A stretch of 38,095 nt of DNA from Rhodospirillales bacterium (GTDB lineage Bacteria > Pseudomonadota > Alphaproteobacteria > Rhodospirillales > UBA2165): positions 1 through 38,095 of the forward strand of contig JAOMCN010000021.1 of assembly GCA_028345065.1 (NCBI GenBank). Reading direction: 5' to 3'. This document shows, piece by piece, positions 1 to 7,190 of this stretch (position 1 is its first letter; each line of letters begins with the position of its first letter). The position numbers and the translations under genes are program-made. Under the pieces are notes generated by a model. That model searched no databases and had not been told where the DNA came from. It saw only the letters and a program-made list of their open reading frames with translations.

Positions 1-844
1 CTTTGTCCGGGACTATAATTTTGTTATCGTGCCCAGGAAATATGCGCATGTTATATTTTTCTTGAAGACGTCGGCATTTCATTGCTGATTGAGCCCAGGC
101 GGATGGGTCTTGGTTGAGGATGTTACCAACGAAGGGATCACCCCATGTAGCGGCAACATAAATATGATCAGATGCCAAAAGTACCCAACCCGTGTGGGGC
201 AAGTTAATTGCGACACCCAAAGAACCCCAGGTATGGCCTGGTAAGCTCACCGTCCAAATACCGCGATAAATTTCCATGTCGCCATAAAGTGTGGTAGCAC
301 GGTCCGGGATCAGGCAGGCCCAGTCTTTACGAGTAAATCCCTGAGGGCTTGTGACACCCCAGAGAGTTGTTAAGTCTTCACGCAACATTCCACCTTTCAC
401 GTTCACTACACCACGGAGTTCCTCTTCGTGGAGTAAAATGCGGGCGTCGGTAGTAGCGAATTTGGGTAAGTTGCCAGCATGGTCCGTGTGGAGATGGGTA
501 ATAATGACGTCGTCAAAATCTTTAGGCTTTAGACCATGTTGCTCTAGGCGTTGGGAGAAAAGGCCGTTGTCCCCAGGTTCGTAGTCCATCGCATCAGCGT
601 AGTAGTTATTCTTCCAGTCACGCCTAGCGGTATCGCTAAACCCAGTATCAACGAGGATCCTCCCACCAGGATGTTCTATGATATAGGCGTAAACAGGGTG
701 GGCAATCTGCCCCTCCCTAAGTCTCGGATGACCGCAACTCAGATGTTTGGATACGTTTTTGTTAGGGTGTCCTACGGCGACCATTTCAAAGTCCATAGCC
801 GTAACCCCGCACTCTAAAACCTGCAAAGATATGTTTGATACCAT
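1..844 (-). CDS. Metallo-beta-lactamase-fold hydrolase, lactonase-like (3' end cut by window)
   Basis: The minus-strand frame is open from an ATG at 844 to the window edge (281 codons, no stop reached), so the C-terminus is missing. The metal-binding signature HLHTDH lies at about residues 117-122 and is followed by a PGHTWGS histidine, an SDH aspartate and a late PGHD histidine. This is the full ligand set of the glyoxalase II/N-acyl-homoserine-lactonase branch of the MBL fold, which uses two metal ions to hydrolyse esters, lactones or thioesters. No signal peptide is visible, so it is probably cytosolic. The start lies 8 nt after the stop of the VOC gene, implying one transcript. The substrate cannot be read from sequence; a lactone or CoA-thioester is a guess from the neighbour. 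Confidence 0.9.
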   Translation of the reverse strand, partial: MVSNISLQVLECGVTAMDFEMVAVGHPNKNVSKHLSCGHPRLREGQIAHPVYAYIIEHPGGRILVDTGFSDTARRDWKNNYYADAMDYEPGDNGLFSQRLEQHGLKPKDFDDVIITHLHTDHAGNLPKFATTDARILLHEEELRGVVNVKGGMLREDLTTLWGVTSPQGFTRKDWACLIPDRATTLYGDMEIYRGIWTVSLPGHTWGSLGVAINLPHTGWVLLASDHIYVAATWGDPFVGNILNQDPSAWAQSAMKCRRLQEKYNMRIFPGHDNKIIVPDK

Positions 845-852
845 GGGCAGTC

Positions 853-1281
853 TCAGGGTTTCTGGCCGGGGTGCAGTTCAATTAAACCGAGCAGAAAGCC
901 ACCGGTGAACTTTGGATGGACAAATACATGGCGTCCACGTGAATCATCGAAAACTGGCTCCACTAGTTCTCCGCCAGCACCTTTGATTTGCTGCATTGCG
1001 TCTTCCAAGTCTTCTACCTGCATACAGATGTGGTGGATACCGGGTCCACGTTTTTCTAAAAACTTGCGCAGAGGTGCGTCTTCACTAACGGGTCGGATGA
1101 TCTCAAAGCGCACGCGGGTATTTTCGTTGTCCTCGTGTTCGTAGTATGTAGTGGTAACGCCATGCGGGTGAATATCTTCGCCATATAGGGGTTTAATTCC
1201 AAAGAGGCCAAGCACGCCAGCCGAGGGCTCGGTGTCCTCAGCACCGATAGAAATATGCTCGAATCCCTTGATCTTAATCAT
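853..1281 (-). CDS. VOC-family protein, methylmalonyl-CoA epimerase-like
   Basis: A 142-residue protein with two beta-alpha-beta-beta-beta modules of the vicinal-oxygen-chelate fold. The first module opens with FEHISIG (His9), and the second with GPGIHHICMQVEDLE (around residues 79-93). The C-terminal GLIELHP supplies Glu135. The two His and the final Glu match metal ligands of methylmalonyl-CoA epimerases, and length and motif order fit that family, which interconverts (R)- and (S)-methylmalonyl-CoA. No mutase gene is in the window, so the acyl-CoA specificity is inferred. It is the first gene of a two-gene unit with the downstream MBL hydrolase. A glyoxalase-like role on another substrate is the main alternative. 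Confidence 0.8.
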   Translation of the reverse strand: MIKIKGFEHISIGAEDTEPSAGVLGLFGIKPLYGEDIHPHGVTTTYYEHEDNENTRVRFEIIRPVSEDAPLRKFLEKRGPGIHHICMQVEDLEDAMQQIKGAGGELVEPVFDDSRGRHVFVHPKFTGGFLLGLIELHPGQKP

Positions 1282-1558
1282 CTATTTCTCCTAGTTTTAT
1301 ACGCTTCAGACACCTGATTCTGGCGAATTTGATGTAATGATAAACGTTGTTTGAAGCAACATTCGTTGACATCTTAAACATAGTATTACAAGCTTTTGCG
1401 GGCAAGAAAGAAAAAAAATAGTACCTGGCCGCAGCATAATCGGTAATTATCCCCATAACGGGACTTTATTTACCAATCAATCCACTGTGACGGACTTGGA
1501 GGGCGATTTTGACGGATTATAAAAATAGAAAACGGTTATATTTATATTCGAGATGTTT

Positions 1559-1864
1559 CTAATTTTTATCTCTTAGAAGATCTGCGGCTTGTTTCATGAC
1601 CCGATAGGCTTTTACAGGAAAATACTCGCAGCTCAACATTCCCGCCTTGGAAAGTGGTAACTCCGCCATTTTGGCTCGAGCAGACGTCTCACTTTCTGCC
1701 TCTGCAACAATGATCACGCCTCTGCCGTCCCTAAGGCTATAAATATCTCTAATAAAATCTTCTTCCATATAGTCAAAAGCCCGGGCGGCTTCAGAATCTA
1801 AGTATGGTGCGAAATCCGATGGGCTGTGGTTCGTACTGCGAAGGGCAATAATTAAAATTTTCAT
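1559..1864 (-). CDS. YciI/muconolactone-isomerase-like small protein
   Basis: A 101-residue protein of the dimeric alpha+beta barrel type. It begins MKILIIALRS and has a central helix with EAARAF, a strand RDGRGVIIVAEAESETSA and a C-terminal MAELPLSKAGMLSCEYFPV. This order (N-terminal strand, helix, GVIIVAE strand, LPL..AGM segment) is that of YCII-related and muconolactone delta-isomerase-like proteins, usually of unknown substrate. The ATG at 1864 is preferred over a TTG one codon upstream because a GGAG lies 8 nt before it. It is monocistronic by spacing. Such proteins often sit near aromatic catabolism genes, but nothing adjacent proves that here. Confidence 0.65.
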   Translation of the reverse strand: MKILIIALRSTNHSPSDFAPYLDSEAARAFDYMEEDFIRDIYSLRDGRGVIIVAEAESETSARAKMAELPLSKAGMLSCEYFPVKAYRVMKQAADLLRDKN

Positions 1865-2332
1865 CAAATTTGCTCCGTTAAAATAAAATATGGACTAATG
1901 GAATTAATTTATTTTCCCAAATCTTAACAGCGGCTGGAAAATTCCTCGAACTTCCTTTAATTCTGGTTTCCATTTCAATCAGACAAAAGAAAAATCACTT
2001 CAGGCAGTAAGTTTGACGTAAATTCGATTTGTATCAGACACGGAGGCGGGACTTTTAAGGTGTCCCGCATTACAAACCTTTTTTATGCAGAAAACGAAGG
2101 ACGACAGACCGATCGTTAATAATATACATACTACTGATAATCGTAAAACCCAATTCATCAGTAGATTCCACGTTAGGGATAAGTAGATCGAAGTCTAATA
2201 CTTGTTATCCTTATTTGGTGATCGTGGCTTGACTGATATGATTACAAAGGGCTTTCTGGAAGGGATTAAGCTCCCCAAGTTGGCGCATTAGAAAATAATG
2301 TTTAAAACGTCTGACAAGATTAACCATCAATA
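1865..2332. other. Non-coding stretch with one short inverted repeat
   Basis: AT-rich, and I see no convincing gene on either strand. The only structure noticed is a 7-bp inverted repeat, GCGGGAC at 2046-2052 and GTCCCGC at 2062-2068, with a 9-nt loop. A T-run lies about a dozen bases downstream on the plus strand, but no plus-strand gene ends nearby, so a terminator role is doubtful. Confidence 0.4.
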
Positions 2333-2509
2333 TCATCCCCAAGTATTTGTTTTTATGGAATTAGTATTAATCACACCACGTGTGAGTTTCTCCTGCACAT
2401 TTGGGTGTGGTCGTGCACGTTCACAGTTTTTTTGAAATTGTGTTTCTAACTCGCGATTCAGAAATAAACGTTTAATACGAGCTTGAAGTTCACTAGGAGC
2501 GTTGGCCAT
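2333..2509 (-). CDS. Small protein of unknown function (leader-sharing sORF A)
   Basis: A 58-residue basic protein from the ATG at 2509, rich in Arg, Lys, Glu and Gln (ELQARIKRLFLNRELETQFQKN), with no membrane segment and no family I recognise. The reading frame stays open upstream through a leader almost identical to that before the sORF at 4455-4634, with identical spacing to the ATG. I chose the ATG because the shared GAAAGAGAC element sits at ribosome-binding distance. If the upstream frame is translated, the protein would gain 19 residues containing VETERD. The amphipathic helix-like middle suggests a nucleic-acid- or protein-binding peptide, but this is speculative. Confidence 0.45.
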   Translation of the reverse strand: MANAPSELQARIKRLFLNRELETQFQKNCERARPHPNVQEKLTRGVINTNSIKTNTWG

Positions 2510-2554
2510 TGTGAAGTCTCTTTCAGTTTCTACTGTAATTACTCTGCTTCTGCA
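2510..2554 (-). promoter_or_regulatory. Shared leader element, copy A
   Basis: On the minus strand this holds TGCAGAAGCA (2545-2554), then 11 nt, GTAGAAACTGAAAGAGAC (2516-2533), then 6 nt and the ATG of the sORF. The same two blocks with the same 11- and 6-nt spacers precede the sORF at 4455-4634. It is probably an untranslated leader/ribosome-loading element, although both copies are also open in frame with the sORF. Confidence 0.55.
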
Positions 2555-2662
2555 GTTGCCCAACATCGGTAAATCAAATTAAAAAATCGTTAAGTAATTT
2601 AAATGGTTTTAAACTCCGTTATCCGCGAGCACGGACACAAGATGATATCAAAGCAATTTAAA

Positions 2663-2860
2663 TTAGCTCAATACAAGAGTGTATACGGCGTATAAACAAG
2701 CCAGTCCCATTAAAGAGAAATTTAAAAGCCCTAGTTTATTTTTTGATCTCCAACTTCGAAAAGCTTGAGTAAAAAACCAACAGGCGGAAATTGCAAACAA
2801 GATGGGGCCAATAATCATACCCCACTCATAGGTTGTGTGAACAAGGCACGTACTGCTCAT
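2663..2860 (-). CDS. Small two-TM membrane protein, unknown
   Basis: A 65-residue protein from the ATG at 2860; an in-frame TTG six codons upstream is possible. The first hydrophobic segment is around GMIIGPILFAISACWFF and the second around LLNFSLMGLACLYAVYTLVL. They are separated by a positively charged loop (RSWRSKNK), suggesting an inner-membrane hairpin with a cytoplasmic loop. No family is recognised and no strong ribosome-binding site is visible. It lies among other tiny genes and is isolated by more than 100 nt on both sides. A chance open frame is a real alternative, but the clean two-helix pattern argues for a gene. Confidence 0.45.
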   Translation of the reverse strand: MSSTCLVHTTYEWGMIIGPILFAISACWFFTQAFRSWRSKNKLGLLNFSLMGLACLYAVYTLVLS

Positions 2861-3320
2861 TTTATTTGATTTGCACAATCTCGATTAAAATATGGTAAAT
2901 CAAATTAAGCAAAATTTGATTTCAATTATAATGTAGCAGATGACCAACGATCTGACTTAAATTGGTTTACTGATTTACCAGAATAAAATCACTACCAGCC
3001 AGCCAAGCGGACAGACAGAAAATATTAATTTAAGTGTTGAGTGTTTGGTGTGGATTGTAGTCAAGACCTTTTCCGAAAAAAAACAGAAATCCTCTTGCCC
3101 ATTTTGTAGGACAAAGCGTTAAATGTTTTTTATGCCTCGGAGTTCAAAGTGCTACAGAATAGATGAAGGTTTTTGGGTAATTGATCCCGAGTTCACATGT
3201 TCTGAATTATTGGAATTTAGCGTTGGGACTGGTAACGAATTCCTAACTAATCAGAGGTAGCACAATATAAGGTGTTTGATACCGGAACGTTTATGGATTG
3301 AAAATTTATGGAGAAATCAA
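2861..3320. other. Gene-poor stretch, one weak sORF
   Basis: AT-rich sequence between two small genes. Apart from the weak 45-codon frame at 3123-3260, I see no gene, RNA or repeat. The last part must contain the promoter of the secreted-peptide gene starting at 3321; I could not assign its -35/-10 boxes confidently. Confidence 0.35.
3123..3260 (+). CDS. Candidate 45-residue ORF, unknown
   Basis: An ATG at 3123 opens a frame ending TAG at 3258-3260. The product has a plausible globular composition (CYRIDEGFWVIDPEFTCSELLEF), with two Cys and aromatic residues. A weak AGGA lies about 12 nt before the ATG, further than usual, and an internal ATG at codon 4 is an alternative start. No family is recognised. 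It is listed because composition looks protein-like and it lies just before the secreted-peptide gene; it may well be chance. Confidence 0.2.
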   Translation: MFFMPRSSKCYRIDEGFWVIDPEFTCSELLEFSVGTGNEFLTNQR

Positions 3321-3554
3321 ATGAGAAATTTATTTTTTATAGCTCTGAGCGTATTCATGGTTTTAACCAGTATATTGGTTACCCCACGTCTTGGTCATGC
3401 TGAAGAAAATGTTGCCATCTCTACAGTTAAAGAAAATCCCGGAAAATCAGCCGGTGTTGCAGGGTGTGGTGTGGCTATCGCCTTCTTTCCGCCCGCGGCA
3501 CTAATTTGCGGTGCAGTAATTGTGGCAGGGGTTGCGGTTGACGAGTTAGAATAG
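3321..3554 (+). CDS. Small secreted Gly/Ala-rich hydrophobic peptide
   Basis: A 77-residue protein starting at the ATG at 3321, with GGAGA at 3310-3314 placed 6 nt upstream; a TTG 15 codons earlier is less likely. Residues 1-27 form a Sec signal peptide (MRN, hydrophobic core, then GHA before EEN). The roughly 50-residue mature part has a short polar N-terminus and a long Gly/Ala/Val-rich hydrophobic stretch containing two cysteines (AGCGVAIAF...ALICGAVIVAG), ending in acidic VDELE. Such small, exported, glycine-rich hydrophobic peptides include bacteriocin-like peptides and small membrane-associated proteins. No immunity, transporter or maturation gene is adjacent, so an antimicrobial role is speculation. 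Confidence 0.65.
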   Translation: MRNLFFIALSVFMVLTSILVTPRLGHAEENVAISTVKENPGKSAGVAGCGVAIAFFPPAALICGAVIVAGVAVDELE

Positions 3555-3834
3555 ATACAAAATTAAGAGGAAATGTTTTTAGATTTGGAGCTAAGGGCGA
3601 GCCCGATCAGCTTTCTCTTAGCTTCAAAACGGTAATTAAATACATTCAAACTTTATTTTGATGATTGTGCAGTAAAAATTTTGGATTGGGCGGGTACTGA
3701 AACCAATCATACATTTTCAGCATAAAAAATTAAGCTAACCACTCCGTCTCCCTATTCGCAATTTGACGGCCACTCCCGGAATGGAGGTAATATCTTTAGT
3801 TATCCTTTTTGATTATATAATTTTAAGGGCACCT

Positions 3835-4029
3835 TCAGGATCCCCCTATAAGCCCCATCAAGTATTTGATCGTAAACGAAAGTGCCAAACCAACTGCCAA
3901 CCCAATAAGCATTAAAAAGCCAGGCTCATTTGATTTTTCCGCCTTAGTGTGTCGTTTGCGAGCTAATACCTTAGTAGCATATACCTCTGTAACAAGTTTG
4001 TTGGGGTCACCAACCATATCAAAGCCCAT
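3835..4029 (-). CDS. Small C-terminally membrane-anchored protein, unknown
   Basis: A 64-residue protein. The N-terminal half is polar and very basic (KVLARKRHTKAEKSNEP). The C-terminal half is one hydrophobic segment with a Gly-rich pattern (GFLMLIGLAVGLALSF...LMGLIGG). This predicts a tail-anchored or single-pass inner-membrane protein with a cytoplasmic N-terminus. Only a weak GGA precedes the ATG. No family is recognised. It lies in the small-protein island, transcribed opposite to the secreted peptide at 3321-3554. Confidence 0.45.
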   Translation of the reverse strand: MGFDMVGDPNKLVTEVYATKVLARKRHTKAEKSNEPGFLMLIGLAVGLALSFTIKYLMGLIGGS

Positions 4030-4454
4030 TATTAAAATCCGACCAGTAGACTAAGTTAGAAAATATGTAAGAAAATATATAGCCGCTTTAGTAAAAAAGC
4101 TATAAACTAGGGTGAGCAACGTTTTCTGACTTTTTATTGATCTAATCGGCAAGAGAAAAAAGTTAGCGTTCTTCAATTAAGAGCCGAATCGGATTTTGCC
4201 TGTTAAGTTGTTTTTTTTGCTTTCCTGCTAAATCCGAGCGTTATAGAAAGAAAATTTTGGGTAGTCTAAAACTGAATCGCCTCGAAAAAAAATTTAGTTT
4301 CGATATCGATTAGCGTCGGTAAAAATCTTCAGAACGGTTAGTATGTGTTAAACCCAACGTTATCTATTTCCCGTTTTTCTTTAATAGACAAGTAACAAAG
4401 AAAAGAGTTAACGATTGTAAGATTAACAGTAGTATTTTCCAAATATAATACTAG
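4030..4454. other. Non-coding AT-rich stretch ending in a stem-loop
   Basis: No gene-sized frame, tRNA or known RNA motif was seen on either strand. Several A- and T-runs occur. The right end carries the left arm of the perfect inverted repeat described at 4431-4472. The left end presumably holds the promoter of the small membrane protein at 3835-4029. Confidence 0.4.
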
Positions 4455-4472
4455 TCATGTTTGGAAAATACT
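4431..4472. repeat. Perfect 13-bp inverted repeat overlapping a stop codon
   Basis: AGTATTTTCCAAA at 4431-4443 and TTTGGAAAATACT at 4460-4472 are exact reverse complements, separated by 16 nt. The right arm covers the last codons of the sORF at 4455-4634, whose stop lies in the loop-arm junction. In RNA this gives a 13-bp AU-rich stem at the 3' end of that message. No U-run follows on the minus strand, so it is not a standard intrinsic terminator. It could be a 3' stability hairpin or the end of a small repeat element. Confidence 0.7.
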
Positions 4473-4634
4473 CCAATCTACCCCGGGTCTCGGATACTTA
4501 TGGGGGATCACGATATTTGGTTCTATCTGCCCAATAGGTCCATTGAAATGCGATAGTGCACCGTGGCTTAAGAATTTTTGACAAACATTAGCGGGAATAA
4601 AGTGGCGACGCTCAGCACGAGAATATTTGGTCAT
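4455..4634 (-). CDS. Small protein of unknown function (leader-sharing sORF B)
   Basis: A 59-residue protein from the ATG at 4634. It has a basic N-terminus (MTKYSRAERRHFIPANVCQKF) and a Pro-rich C-terminus (HKYPRPGVDWSIF); no membrane segment, and no family is recognised. It is not clearly homologous to the sORF at 2333-2509 over the body, yet its leader is nearly identical and set at the same distance from the ATG. The frame is open 17 codons further upstream, so an extended product with VETERD is possible. Its stop codon falls inside a perfect 13-bp hairpin. Confidence 0.45.
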   Translation of the reverse strand: MTKYSRAERRHFIPANVCQKFLSHGALSHFNGPIGQIEPNIVIPHKYPRPGVDWSIFQT

Positions 4635-4679
4635 TTGTAGGTCTCTTTCAGTTTCTACCGGAAACATGTTGCTTCTGCA
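4635..4679 (-). promoter_or_regulatory. Shared leader element, copy B
   Basis: On the minus strand this holds TGCAGAAGCA (4670-4679), 11 nt, GTAGAAACTGAAAGAGAC (4641-4658), then 6 nt and the ATG. Both blocks match copy A at 2510-2554 exactly, with the same spacers. The sequences between the blocks differ, so selection seems to act on the blocks and spacing. Confidence 0.55.
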
Positions 4680-4813
4680 ACGCACCTAACTTCCATACTT
4701 CAAATGAAGAAATAGTTAATAAATGTAATTAGCTTGCTAATTTTCGCATTTAAATTCGTGGACCAATGGAAGGAGTGTTGAGAAAATTGCAATGGCTTAT
4801 GGAGTTTTACAGC

Positions 4814-5845
4814 CTAACTGCTTTCTACCAGATCCTTAAGTAATTCTAGGTTTGCTAGACCGGGTTCGAGGGTGCCACGTTTAATTCGCGCAGAAATCTC
4901 AACGATTGCCGCATTTACGGGAGGAGTCGTGCCCTGTTTTTCTTGTTGTTCCACCACCCACCCGTTGATGTTCTCAACCTCACTTTTGCGATTCTTCATT
5001 TGGTCCTGGAGGACGGTTGTAATTGTTTCTGGAGTTATAAATGAACTGGTGACCTTATCCAGCAGCAATTCTACCAAGCGGTTGGTATTAAGAACGTCGT
5101 CTTCACTAAGTCCAAAAATTGGCTCGATGCGGTAGCCCAAATTCTGTCCTACGGTCAATGCTTCTGAACCGGAGCGAAGCATTAATTCTCGCGTATCTGG
5201 ATTACTAGCAGCTTCTGCCATCGGAATTCCAAATATTGCCGACGTTGCCAGCGTGGTACAGTTACTGATTAGCTTCATCCATTTGGCCGAGCGAATTTCC
5301 GATGTAGTTACCGCAGTTCCTACATGTGACAAAATTTCTTTGACTTCGGCTTCTCTAGCGGTTGTTAAATCATTGATAGCGCCGACGGCAAACCAAGAAC
5401 GGTCGGGCGGAGATTGCCGTTGAACTATTCCTGGGTTGAACAATTGTGAAGTAATTTCAATAACACAGCCCATGGTCCGATGTGAACCAACTACTTCTGC
5501 AATTGCGTCAATAGTCATACCGTTTTGAACACCAACCAATAAACCGTCGTCTTTTAAATATGGCTTTATAAGGTGGGACGCCCAGGATGTGTCGTAAGCT
5601 TTTATAACAAGTAGGACAACGTCAAATTTTTCGTCAAAGGTTGAGATATCACAGAGATGATAGGCGCGAACGGGAACTTCCAGTGTATTCTCCGGCATTT
5701 CAATGCGAATACCATTGTTGCGCATGGCGTCAACATGTTCCGGCCATTGATCAATAAGTACTACGTCGAGGTTAGCCTGTGTAAGGTCGGCAGCTATAGA
5801 AGCACCATTTGCGCCCGTACCCAAAACAGCAATCCTTTTGTCCAT
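4814..5845 (-). CDS. 2-dehydropantoate 2-reductase family oxidoreductase (copy 1)
   Basis: A 343-residue ApbA/PanE-type protein, close to usual length. The N-terminal Rossmann motif GTGANG is at residues 9-14, and the VQNGMT segment carries the conserved Asn. The C-terminal helical domain begins near SAKWMKLISNC, with the catalytic-type Lys. The family reduces ketopantoate to pantoate with NADPH in CoA synthesis, but many catabolic paralogues reduce other 2-oxo acids. GGAGAG lies about 8 nt before the ATG. It is closely related to the gene at 7191-8234; two copies in one region with a CMD-like gene between suggest a catabolic role rather than pantothenate synthesis. That role is inference. 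Confidence 0.85.
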   Translation of the reverse strand: MDKRIAVLGTGANGASIAADLTQANLDVVLIDQWPEHVDAMRNNGIRIEMPENTLEVPVRAYHLCDISTFDEKFDVVLLVIKAYDTSWASHLIKPYLKDDGLLVGVQNGMTIDAIAEVVGSHRTMGCVIEITSQLFNPGIVQRQSPPDRSWFAVGAINDLTTAREAEVKEILSHVGTAVTTSEIRSAKWMKLISNCTTLATSAIFGIPMAEAASNPDTRELMLRSGSEALTVGQNLGYRIEPIFGLSEDDVLNTNRLVELLLDKVTSSFITPETITTVLQDQMKNRKSEVENINGWVVEQQEKQGTTPPVNAAIVEISARIKRGTLEPGLANLELLKDLVESS

Positions 5846-6018
5846 TTATCGTTCTCTCCGTTTTGGATGTAAGCAATAATTAACCAGAATTTCTTTGACT
5901 TCGACTTATATCAGAAACCTAAAAAGCCCGATACGGTTATGCATCCAATGTTAATTAATGTTGTTGAAGTTATCGCTAAGAAAACACAGATATCCCTCAT
6001 TTAACCATCCTAGATCAA

Positions 6019-6399
6019 CTATAATAATCCTTCTTCTTGAAGTACTTTTCTGGCTGAACGGAAGCACTCGAGGCTTTGTGGAACTCCGCAATAAATAGCA
6101 ACCACATGGATGATGGCGCGAATTTCTTCCATGGTGACACCATTGTTGATTGCCCCACGGCAATGCAGTTCCCATTCATGCATCTTCCCTAATGCTCCAA
6201 TCATTGCGAGGTTCATCATTGAACGAGTCTTGGCGTCAATAGCCTCATCTCCCCAACCAAACCCCCAACACCATTCTGTCATCGCTTCCTGAAACGGACG
6301 TGTGAACTCGTCCGCTGCCGCTAGATTTTTTTCAACATACTCTGCCCCGACCGTAGATTTTCGATTGGCAAGTCCTTTTTCGAATAGCTCTCTATCCAT
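6019..6399 (-). CDS. Carboxymuconolactone decarboxylase-family protein
   Basis: A 126-residue all-helical protein. The CMD-domain core reads HCRGAINNGVTMEEIRAIIHV followed by AIYCGVPQ, matching the His-rich pattern of 4-carboxymuconolactone decarboxylases (PcaC), with His at about 79 and 98 and Glu at about 92. It lacks the CxxC of AhpD-type peroxidases; the core has a single Cys beside His79. The ATG at 6399 is chosen because GGGAGA lies 7 nt upstream. The family removes CO2 from gamma-carboxymuconolactone in the protocatechuate pathway, but no other pca gene is present, so the substrate is open. It lies between the two ketopantoate-reductase paralogues, all on the minus strand. Confidence 0.85.
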   Translation of the reverse strand: MDRELFEKGLANRKSTVGAEYVEKNLAAADEFTRPFQEAMTEWCWGFGWGDEAIDAKTRSMMNLAMIGALGKMHEWELHCRGAINNGVTMEEIRAIIHVVAIYCGVPQSLECFRSARKVLQEEGLL

Positions 6400-6767
6400 T
6401 CTAATATCTCCCAAAAACGGTTGAATTTAAAAACTATAAAAAATTTAACTTTATAAACCCGGAACTATCTTACACTTAAAAACTTACACTTATAAATGAG
6501 CCTCTGATAATATTTTCTAGTTCTTTTACAGTTCTTCGAACCGTAAGTAGCATCGTCGGTCTTCCCCGTCGGGACCCATTTGAAAACTCGTTTACCCTAA
6601 TCACACATTTTGAAGACTTTCATGTTTCAGTAAGCTTTGCGCGCCATGATGGTTTTATGTTTGGGTTCTTAGATAAAAGACGCTTGGAAAAAATTCGTTG
6701 ATAACTAGATAGAGCCCTTACAACCAATGTGTAAATGCGTCAAAACTGACGTAAGGAGATATTTGTG
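6400..6767. other. Divergent intergenic region
   Basis: This separates the minus-strand CMD gene from the plus-strand zinc-ribbon gene and so should carry two divergent promoters. No gene, RNA or clear operator was recognised. AAGGAG at 6753-6758 near the right end is the ribosome-binding site of the next gene. Confidence 0.4.
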
Positions 6768-7004
6768 ATGATTTGCCCAGATTGTGTTAAGGGGATGGTT
6801 GTAGAGTTGCGCACCAAGGGTCAAGTGCATCCGTATAGGGAGACGTCTATCCTAACCTATCCTGAAAAATATATTAAGAAGGTTCCATGCCAAAGTTGCA
6901 ATGGCTCTGGCGTTAGGTATCATAGTGGGGATACCAACTGTAAAGCCGATAAACATTTTGGTGGTCGACTCGCTGCAGAGCAAGAAAATCTTGTCCACTC
7001 TTAA
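6768..7004 (+). CDS. Small zinc-ribbon protein
   Basis: A 78-residue protein with two CxxC pairs. The first is MICPDC (Cys3, Cys6) and the second is CQSCNGSGV (Cys41, Cys44). The CxxCxGxG form is that of the DnaJ-type zinc-binding repeat, so a single four-Cys Zn site is likely. A fifth Cys lies near residue 58. AAGGAG precedes either a GTG at 6765 (6 nt) or the ATG at 6768 (9 nt); the two starts differ by one Met. Function is unknown; similar tiny ribbons often serve as RNA, protein or metal-handling accessories. It is the only plus-strand gene inside a run of minus-strand catabolic genes. Confidence 0.65.
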   Translation: MICPDCVKGMVVELRTKGQVHPYRETSILTYPEKYIKKVPCQSCNGSGVRYHSGDTNCKADKHFGGRLAAEQENLVHS

Positions 7005-7190
7005 TTTGTTATCAAAAGTTTCTATATGCGAGGAAAATTTATTTTTTTGGTGTTAACATTTATAAGTCTGTCCTGAGATCTACAAAGACTTGCATAAAGT
7101 TTATAAATAAATACGTCTAACCACGGTCTTGGAGAATTGAAGGTTGAAACGGGGTATGTATAGCCTTTAATTAGTTCTCACTTCTTGCGC

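Noticed and set aside
1274-1456. 60-codon minus-strand frame upstream of the VOC gene
   Set aside because: Overlaps the VOC start, no ribosome-binding site and no recognisable domain.
2041-2090. Inverted repeat GCGGGAC/GTCCCGC with a later T-run, as a terminator
   Set aside because: Orientation does not fit any gene end; stem only 7 bp and T-run a dozen bases away.
3555-3620. 19-codon frame with AGAGG just before an ATG after the secreted peptide gene
   Set aside because: Spacing of only two to three nt to the ATG is too short, and the frame is tiny and unrelated to its neighbours.
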